DNA of 64,000 bases from Epinephelus fuscoguttatus (lineage: Eukaryota; Chordata; Actinopteri; Perciformes; Serranidae), in contig NC_064754.1 in NCBI RefSeq assembly GCF_011397635.1, positions 30,732,543 to 30,796,542 of the forward strand, read 5' to 3'. The translations under genes and the position numbers were made by a program. Below are positions 56,401-64,000 of this stretch, one piece after another. Below the pieces are notes generated by a model. The model did not search any database. It saw only the letters and a list, made by a program, of their open reading frames with translations, and was not told the DNA's origin. Numbering within the stretch: the stretch's first letter is position 1; every line of letters starts with the position of its first letter.

Positions 56401-59400
56401 CAGATTGTGTTGCTAAATTCCTAAATGTCTTCCAATTCTTCTGCTTGTTGCTCAGAATTGCCTAAAAATGCCCGGACCCGACCCATGGCTGCACAGCAGC
56501 TATAATTTATTTCTATATCTCTTAAACCATATCCAGTGGGGATCTTTAAGAATTTAATCTTGCTACACCCTTTGCAAATTGTACACTAAGGCATCAGATA
56601 AAAGGCCATAAATTAAATGTCACATTTGAATGTGTGGTGATACAAGACACGATGATATATAACATCTATCTGACTTGTAAATATATCAGGAATTACAACA
56701 GTCAGAAAGCCATTTAGAAGCTCGCTTTCGCTGTTTTTTCCCTGGTCTTTATATCCATGCTTTTTCTATGGGGCACCTGAATGTACCAGGATTTCTGCGA
56801 TAAGCAGCGTAATATGACCAATTACCAGCCATGAGGACCTTTACATAAGACAGCTGGTGACTCTGATTGGCTTGTTGACAGGCCAATGAGTAAAGGGGCT
56901 TGCGTGCAACACGATAAGGAGTATGCTTTCAGGGAAATGTCATGCTGAGCTCAAGGTTAGACAAGACAAAGTCATTATCATTCAGCAGGCACCTCTTTCT
57001 CCTCTCTCAGCTCTTCACCGTTTCTCTCTCAAACCTCCCTCATTATGCTGATCCATGTCTTTTTGTCTCGTTTCCCTCCATATCCCACAGTCCACACTAT
57101 AAACTCCACTTCATTCTCTAAATGCCTGCCAAAAAACCACCTACAAATGCACCCGCCCACCTCTCCATGCACACACAAACACTCATGTAGCACGCATGCA
57201 CCCACACTCATACTGTACAGCACACACATTTTAAAAACTCACCTCCTGTGTCCCCGACTGACTCTCTCTCCTGCTCTCATCCAGGGCCTTCTGTAACAGA
57301 GACTCGTCTCCTTGGCGACAGCACTGCTCCTGCAGGGGCGGCATCGTGACATCATCAACATTACCACCACGGCTATGAGCGTGGACGCACACGCACTCAT
57401 GCACATACACACCAGCGTTAGTGAGATAGTCTTTGGTTTGGCCCAACAAAACGAAGGCAGCGCTGGTGGCTTTTTTGTGCTGTTGAAATATTTAGTTGAC
57501 AAAGAGCAGAGGCTGGTTTAGAGCAGGAGAGGATGCAGAAGATGGTTTTTATGGAGAAGTTTAAACATATCTTGTGAGAGAAAAGAGAGATGTATGTTTG
57601 AGAGCCAGTGGAAGATACAGCAGAGGTCTTGGAGTGGGGGAAACTGGCTCAGGAAGAGGAAAGTTAGGTAGAAAGTCATTGGAAGGCCACAGAGAAGCAT
57701 TTTAGTAAAGCTGTAAGAGCCATGTCACGCACTAGAGGGTTAATAAATGCTGACACTGAATGGTAAGGAGTGAAGTGGGTATCTGAGTGTGTGTGTGTAC
57801 CTGCTCATGCTCCTTTTGGCTTAAGGCTTAAAGCAATCTGTGGTTGTATGTCTTCATCCATCTCTATGGTAACAGGGGAAGGAAGGGCTAGCTAGATGAA
57901 GGTGGGTGAATGTTCAGAGCGTTTGTAACAACATTTTCATTACTGGAATCATCAAGAGGCAATAAGACATGTGTGGCTCGATTGCAGGGGAAGAGCGTCT
58001 GTGTGGAGGGAGGGTATGCTGTCACACGCTCAAGGAGATTACCATAACATTATCATAACGTGTGTGTGTTGTTTTACCTTCTGACTCTCCTCCCTGCTCA
58101 TGGCTAGAGCCAGCTGGAGCTGCAGCTCCTCCTCGCCGCTTGTCTGAGGTCGAGCCTGCTCCAGGTCTGAGGCGGCACGAGGAGACGAGGATGAGGCTGC
58201 AGAGGGAACAAGTGAGGGAGTTTGAGGGAGGAAGACATGACAGTGCGTGCGGAGAAATGGTCAGATTGACGTGGGGATGCATGAGCGGACGCAAAGAGAC
58301 ACAGAGCACAGGAAGTGTGGGGCCGATCCGATTTGAATATTTTCAGGCCTACACTGCAGTATTGATAATCTATGTGGCGGATTGTCCAGAGTGCTGAGCT
58401 ACAGCGCAAAATGCATTTCATTAGGGATCAGCCTGAATACAAGTGTGTATTTTTAACACTTCATCCGTTTATTAATCGCCAACACATGAAATAAGCTGTT
58501 CAGTGCTCCAGATAACTTTAGACTTTAAACAGGCTTTAATATTTTTTCTCTATAATATTAACATATCAAATAACATCATGAAAACCAGAATTACCACTTT
58601 AAGGTTGTATGTCTCTGTGCACCTGTCAAGTTGCAGTTACAGTTTACATCCATGTCTGTGACAACATGGATGCTTCACACACATCTTCCCCCCGGCAACA
58701 CAGAAGATCTACACAATCAGCAGAGTTTAAGGTGGGCACCCAAGATTAGTCACCAATTCAGTATCTGACCAAATGTTTCCCCATCTGTTCCTGATTTATG
58801 ATGTTGGATAATGTCCAGGAAAGTATTTTGTGCAGAACATTATGATGTCACATTTAAGTTGACCCTTGAACTTTTAGATTTGAAATTTTATCACTACATC
58901 ATTTTATCCTATTAGACATTTGTGTGATGTGTTGTCCTTCATCCTGGCCATAAACATGTTTTGTGAGGTCACAGTGACCTTGACCTTTGACCACTAAATA
59001 GAATGCCCAAATAATAGATCCTAAAACCTGGAAATGAGTTAGCATTTTAGCACTCATGGTCCCCTCGTCTCCAAGTCACTGGGTTGTCAGATGCCTGAAA
59101 TTAGGTCTGCGGTTAACATAAGCTTGTGAGACTTTCATGTGTTGTTCAGCAACATAAAATATGTCAGTAAATATGCCAGCCAGGTATTTTAAAGCTCTTA
59201 TGTGTCTTAAAAAAGGCGGTTGCTGACAAGTAGTGAAATGAAACTACAGACTGTCATCATGTCGTGCAACTGTGGTGTAGTTCGTTTATAGCCTAATGCT
59301 AGCTTTATTACTTCTGGGGTTTGCATTAAGCCCTCAAAAATCATAAAGTGATGTTCATTTATGAAGATTATATTGCTGAACAAAACGTGCAAGTATCATA

Positions 59401-62400
59401 AACGTTTGTTTGCCACAGAGCTTATTTTCTGCATTAATCCAAAATCCAATGGAAAAACTGTGTCCGTTTTATTCGGATGTTACGCATAGAAACGTTGCAC
59501 ACTGATTCCGATGTGTTTTACTGTTCTGTGTGGTCCACATCCTCCACCTCTTCTTCATCATCCACCTAATTATTACTATCTGACCTGTTGAAAGTGAGCT
59601 AAGTTATGAAATGATTCTGTGCGCCACGTTCCTCTGTCTTGTCGCTGTGCTCTACCAACACATTTTGTTCACTGATTCTTGGTCAAACAGGCTTTTGACA
59701 GATGCGAAAAACACAGATAATCAAACCTTTCGAACTCAGTGTGCATACGTGATTGACACAATGTGAGATCGTTTTTATTTTTTGATGTGCGATGAACAAA
59801 AACAGACTCAGTGTGCAAAGGCCTTAAGAGTCATAAGAGTGACTATTCTGGTCGTAGGTTTTACTTCGTCAACAGTTATCTCCTCAATTGTAGTTGACAA
59901 CTATAGAATTCTGGTGATAATCATATCTAACAACCCAAATCTTTTCGGATGGAGGTCCCTAAAGTTAAAATATTATCACATAGGGGTCTGTGACCTAATC
60001 TGCATCACTTTAGAGGTCTTTGACACAAAAAATGTTGAGAACCACTGGCTTAGTGCACCACAATGAGGCGAAGAAGATACTGCACCAGAAAACGAGAAAG
60101 TGACCACAGGTGAGATTTAAGCTTCATAAGAAGTGTTTTCAAACACATGGAGTTGTACAAATCCACTGCACACTATTGTCTCAGCGCCAAAACAGCAGAC
60201 AGACATAGTTAGCGACTAACTTAGCCAAAGAGAAAGATATTTCCCAAGTTGGGGAGATTGAATATTGGACTTACATTCATCAGGTGGACAGACAGACACA
60301 TGACTCCAAATGAAAACTAATGCTCTGTAACTGCTGGATGTACAAATAAGTAATTGTTTGTTGACAAATTCAACATACTGATCCAAAAGGTGATAATGTA
60401 TAAATATTGTATTTGCAACTTGTTTCTGCTGCCTCCAAGTGGCATAAAAAGAAATCAGTCATTGCAGGTTTAAATACTCAGAACACTCACAGTTAAAGGA
60501 GGATGGAGAGCCTCTGGAGCGGCTGAATTCCTCCCCGTACAGAACAGCCATGCTGGGCTGGCTCGTTCGTCTGCCAGGGTGATAGGATGGCGGTATCCCT
60601 CCGTACACCCCTCCGCCCCCACCACTGCCTCCCCCAGCCATTCGCTCCTTGGTCTTCAGGGCTTGACTTCTCTCCTGGCGGAGCCGCTCCTCATCCCGGA
60701 GGAGACACACCAGTTGGCGTGCTTTTTCTCTCACGTTGGCCCCCTGATCTCTGCCATCACGGTCCACATACTGGAAGTCTCGTAGCGTCTGAACCACACA
60801 TAGACAAAAAAGATTTTCATGATCTTTTAGAGATCAACTTGAACTTTAAGAAAAAAAGTACTACTCAAGTTGTGGTTAAAAAGTTGCAGGAAAACATCAG
60901 TAACCTGGTCCTCAGGAACATGACAGTTTGTTTAGAAATTATAACAGACATTCAGAATATATATATATATATGTATATCAGGAAATGTTTTATAGTAATT
61001 TAGCATTTGTTGATTATACTTTACTATACCCCAGAAATAGAAGTGGTTGCCAAGGTAACACTAATGACAATCCAATCTCTGTTCCTGAGGCATTCAGATT
61101 GCTGAGGTTCACCTCTTGTTGCAGTCCAGTACCTGAATAGTGAATGCGTTCTCACGGCACTGTTGGGCCACTCGCTCTGATCCTGTCTTCAGCAGGTAAT
61201 CCAACAGAGTCAGGGCCTGGAGTCAAATGTTAATTACCACACTGATACTCCAAAATTAATCTACACTCTACATATTGTAGAAAAATACATTAATATAATC
61301 AAATACATCTACTGTGTAGGAATACATGCAATGAGATGGATAGACGAAAGACAGAATGTCCACAGCCAGATGTAATGTTTACCATGTTTACCATGGCACA
61401 AAGTACAGCTGTGGTTGGCGAAAACATCATTCAGAAGTAAAAAGTCAACCTCATGAGGGCCAAAAAGGAAAAGTCAGAGGATCACCAAAGTCAGCAGGGT
61501 ACATCATCTGTGCGCCATGGATATCTGTACCAAATTTTGTGCCAATCCATGGAGTAAATGTTGAAATATTTGACAGGATAAGTGAAACTTTGACCTGCTG
61601 GTGGCACTGGAAGAAAAGTCAACAGACCAGCACACTCATTAACATATATATCCTCTAGAGACCTTAAATATTTGTTGTACATTTAATGGAAATTCATCAA
61701 CAGATGTCAAGATATTCCACTCTGAACCACAAATGTTAACCCAAGAGAATACAGTTAAATAAATTATTTAAGATGGGATGGAAGTGAAGGGAGGGAAATG
61801 GTGGTGAGTGGTCAGAAGGGAGCTAAAGAAATAATTAAAGTTAAGGTAAGCTGACAGAAATGCAGAGAAATCTGACAATTTGACAGAATTCTTTCACAAG
61901 GTCACCTTGTAGACATGTCTCCAGTTCTTGCCGCTGTCGTTGAGGCGTTTCCACACCATGCCCATGACCTCGGCAAACGCCACTACATTGAAGGTCAAGT
62001 CAGCAATCTCTGACATGAGAGACGAGGACGGGCCCCATGGATCATTCGAGGTGGCCTCTCGAACCTACACATCACCAAAGAATTTACACATGTACAGTTC
62101 ATGAATTTAATGTTTTTTCTCACGCAGAATATTTGTATCACAAAAAGTGAGCAATTACTAGCATCACACTTAAGACAGAGAGGAGGCAGTGGAGAGTTTT
62201 GCTCTCATGTGTGTTGATCTGATATGACGTCAGTGTTCATTTAAGTGACTTTACCCTTCCTCAAAGTCTAACACATGAAAGCTACGGCATAAAAAAAAAA
62301 AATAAAAAAAAAAAATACTGTTCATTTATACTACCTTGATCTCTGCTTCTGAATAGTTGTGCACAATATTCTTCACCTGCCGGCGCAGGGCTGAGGTTGT

Positions 62401-62403
62401 CAT
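50492..62403 (-). CDS. epn3: Epsin-3 (epn3), 11 coding exons
   Basis: Endocytic adaptor that binds PtdIns(4,5)P2, ubiquitinated cargo, AP-2, clathrin and EH proteins at clathrin-coated pits. Exons: 62403-62335, 62064-61906, 61216-61133, 60788-60491, 58196-58078, 57329-57243, 52233-52110, 52021-51851, 51735-51646, 51162-50869 and 50784-50492. All are GT-AG with matching phases; the product is 595 residues (human about 630). The ENTH domain starts MTTSALRRQVKNIVHNYSEA and includes NDPWGPSSSLMSEIADLTFN and DFQYVDRDGRDQG. Two ubiquitin-interacting motifs follow: EEELQLQLALAMSREES (about 225-241) and GDESLLQKALDESRRES (about 250-266). Three DPW motifs (AP-2) and two DPF motifs come next. The C-terminus carries CRTPEAFLGP, LVNLDAL and three NPF motifs, the last at the very end (NPFL). 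SALRRQVKN and GLSAPSPTNPF point to EPN3 and not EPN1 or EPN2. A Gly-rich run (AGGGSGGGGG) after the ENTH domain is unlike human EPN3. Confidence 0.94.
54795..54952. mobile_element. Palindromic Tc1/mariner-type MITE, 158 bp
   Basis: The two ends are inverted repeats of about 50 bp, starting CAGTATCTCACATAAGTGAG on the left and matching base for base as far as I can follow (through AAATATTTCAT). TA (in fact TATA) flanks both ends, the target of Tc1/mariner elements. CAGTATCTCAC...GTGAGTACACCCCTC is a termini type I recognise in fish. The centre is only about 55 bp and has no ORF. Confidence 0.85.
55769..56515 (+). repeat. Interspersed repeat with TTC microsatellite
   Basis: Begins GGGTCCGGGCAGCTAAGCTGCC, then a (TTC)n run (about 55822-55858), then AAAACTCACCAAACTTTGCAC, a word string I recognise from a high-copy fish repeat. 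It ends near GCCCGGACCCGACCCATGG, partly an inverted form of the start. No coding frame. Confidence 0.55.
59021..59458 (+). repeat. Unnamed dispersed repeat, copy 2 (pairs with 5760-6213)
   Basis: Same order of conserved blocks and same orientation as the copy at 5760-6213. It lies in epn3 intron 4 (58197-60490). Confidence 0.75.
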
Positions 62404-62573
62404 GGTGACAGGTAATCGGAGGATGTAGAGGGATAGCAAGTGGAAAGCAAACAAACACTCAACAGGTGAAGAGAGGGAGTGAAAGGGGGAACGTGGACCG
62501 GAGGAGAAGAGGAGAGGAGAGGTAGCTATGGCAATGACGGCTCCTCTTCTCTGTCAGGACTTAAAGGATGCCC
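62404..62573 (-). other. epn3: Probable epn3 5' untranslated exon segment
   Basis: Directly upstream of the epn3 ATG (context TCACCATGA) the minus strand has a good acceptor, TCTCTTTCTTCCAG|GGGC, which would place the start of this leader segment at 62573. The first non-coding exon was not found in the remaining 1.4 kb and may lie to the right of the window. Confidence 0.45.
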
Positions 62574-64000
62574 CTGGAAGAAAGAGATGGAGACAATATA
62601 TGATTAAATATAAATATATCAATTCTAAAATCAATATAAAATCTCGTAGTTACTTTACGTCATTCTTGCCATTTTAAATTTGATCTAATTAGCAAATTCA
62701 AAGTCCCTACCCTGCCAATGGGACATTCTGAGTCTCTGTGTAGCTCAGGCTTTGGGATGTAAACAGTAAGTGCAATCCAGTAATACTATTAACTACTACC
62801 AGATTACTTTGATACTTAAGAAAACTTTAAATTGTGATTATTCTCAGGCAAGTTATGCAGTTTCAAGGGGTATCTTTGATTCTCTGATTTCTAACTTATG
62901 ATGTTTAGCAGGCAGGCTATGATGTTTACCATCTCAGTTTAGCTTGTTAGCATGCTAATTAGCACCAATCACAAACTACAGCTAAAGCTGCCATTAGTTT
63001 TACAGGGATTTGGTCAGAAACCAAAGTATCAGACAAGTTGAAATTTTGTCTCCATGCGACCCAAGCTATTACATTTCATCCTGAAGACAACACTGTCATT
63101 TACAGGGCCATATTGCTAGCATGGCTAAGAACAATAAGTCACTGTAATGGCTGCACTCCATGATTTATTTCTTTGCTATTTACGTCAGTATGAACACACT
63201 GAGCAATACAAACAATGACTGATGATAGTGACTGAATGAGTGGCTCACAATTGGTGCCCGCTCAGGAAGTAGGTCATACAAAAGCTCTGGCACTCAGGTG
63301 TCTGATGAAGCTTCTTGGCAGCTTAATTTATTCAGGCCAACACACACACGCAGCAGCCTGTGTGTGCACGCGTGTGCACACACACACACACAGACACACA
63401 CAACCTATTTTTCTCTTCCAAATTCATATTTCAGAGAGGACACAAGGGAATCGATCATTAAGGGTTCCTGTGATACTTCTCCCACTGCCTGCGACTAAGC
63501 CTTCACCGACACAGAGCACCCTTTACTCACTAAACCAAAGCTGCACTGGGGTGATCAACCCCTCTGATCTTAACCTCCTCTCATCAGTCATCGGCTCACT
63601 AAACTAAGTTACATGTTGACTGACAAGGTAATGTTCTGTTTCTGAGATTTTTTCCCCTGGGTGCATCAGGGCATCATCTGCATCAACAAAACCACCACAG
63701 AGAGTTTGTCTGTAAACCTAACGTACTTCAGTTACTGATCATTTCCTACATTATGTACGAATCACAGTATAAGAAATTTAGAAATTTTTCAAAGGGTACA
63801 GTATATTTTTATTTGATGATCTGATAATATTAGCTACAAGAATGAGGAGAATGGAGACTAAATCCCTTTTTGAAGTCATAGTTATGCAATGCTGTGATAA
63901 TCTGATGCTTTTTCACTTGGTTTTTATTTTTATTTTTTAATGCCACATTTGGATTATGAGACAAAAGGACCCATAAAAGGCCCTCTGCCTTTCCTGTGCT
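62574..64000. other. Upstream of epn3: repeats, no gene seen
   Basis: The stretch 62885-63125 contains ATGATGTTTAGCAGG, TTGTTAGCATGCTAA and ATTGCTAGCATGGCTAA, words of a fish repeat also present near 7836-7890. A short CA run is near 63370-63402. The rest is not recognised. Confidence 0.5.

Larger units (their letters stand above)
52234..57242. other. Large epn3 intron 6; no gene seen
   Basis: About 5 kb separates the second-UIM exon from the first DPW exon. It contains the palindromic mariner-type MITE at 54795-54952 and a longer interspersed repeat at 55769-56515. I see no additional coding exon; the remaining sequence is AT-rich and not recognised. Confidence 0.6.

Overview
The window is vertebrate nuclear DNA, almost certainly from a ray-finned fish and probably a spiny-rayed (percomorph) one. 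Four intron-rich protein genes can be rebuilt exon by exon and match known vertebrate families. The spaces between and within them hold long CA/TG microsatellites and remnants of hAT, Tc1/mariner, PIF/Harbinger, TTAA-target and LINE elements of kinds common in teleosts. There is no operon, CRISPR array, phage or prokaryotic signal. All gene names come from recall of the families, not from a database search.

Layout. At 1006-2753 on the minus strand lie the first three coding exons of metrnl (meteorin-like, a secreted cytokine); its last exon is off the left edge. At 10752-31392 on the minus strand is a complete 12-exon b3gntl1 (family 2 glycosyltransferase). At 33779-40121 on the plus strand is a complete 10-exon ears2 (mitochondrial glutamyl-tRNA synthetase), head to head with b3gntl1 about 2.4 kb away. 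At 50492-62403 on the minus strand is a complete 11-coding-exon epn3 (epsin-3, clathrin adaptor), tail to tail with ears2 across about 10 kb. Every splice junction was checked for phase. All junctions use GT-AG except b3gntl1 intron 3, which keeps frame only with a GC donor.

The four genes do not form one pathway: a secreted factor, a putative sugar transferase, a mitochondrial translation enzyme and an endocytic adaptor. metrnl next to b3gntl1 is also the human arrangement (17q25), though there the two genes are on opposite strands; ears2 and epn3 are on other human chromosomes or bands.

The most interesting accessory item is a 1133-bp element at 47587-48719. It is flanked by TTAA on both sides, has terminal inverted repeats of about 340 bp, and carries an ORF whose Cys-rich MPTxEESLCC motif resembles the P2X7 receptor C-terminal 'ballast' domain. 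A second TTAA-flanked element (26492-27095) sits inside an older repeat, and an uninterrupted copy of that repeat at 38453-38660 supplies the empty site. Other items are a LINE 3' end ending just upstream of ears2, a perfect 26-bp palindrome in the ears2 leader, a long TG tract starting 10 nt after a b3gntl1 splice donor, a split Tc1 gene containing an R2-like LINE fragment, and a roughly 450-bp unnamed repeat present twice.
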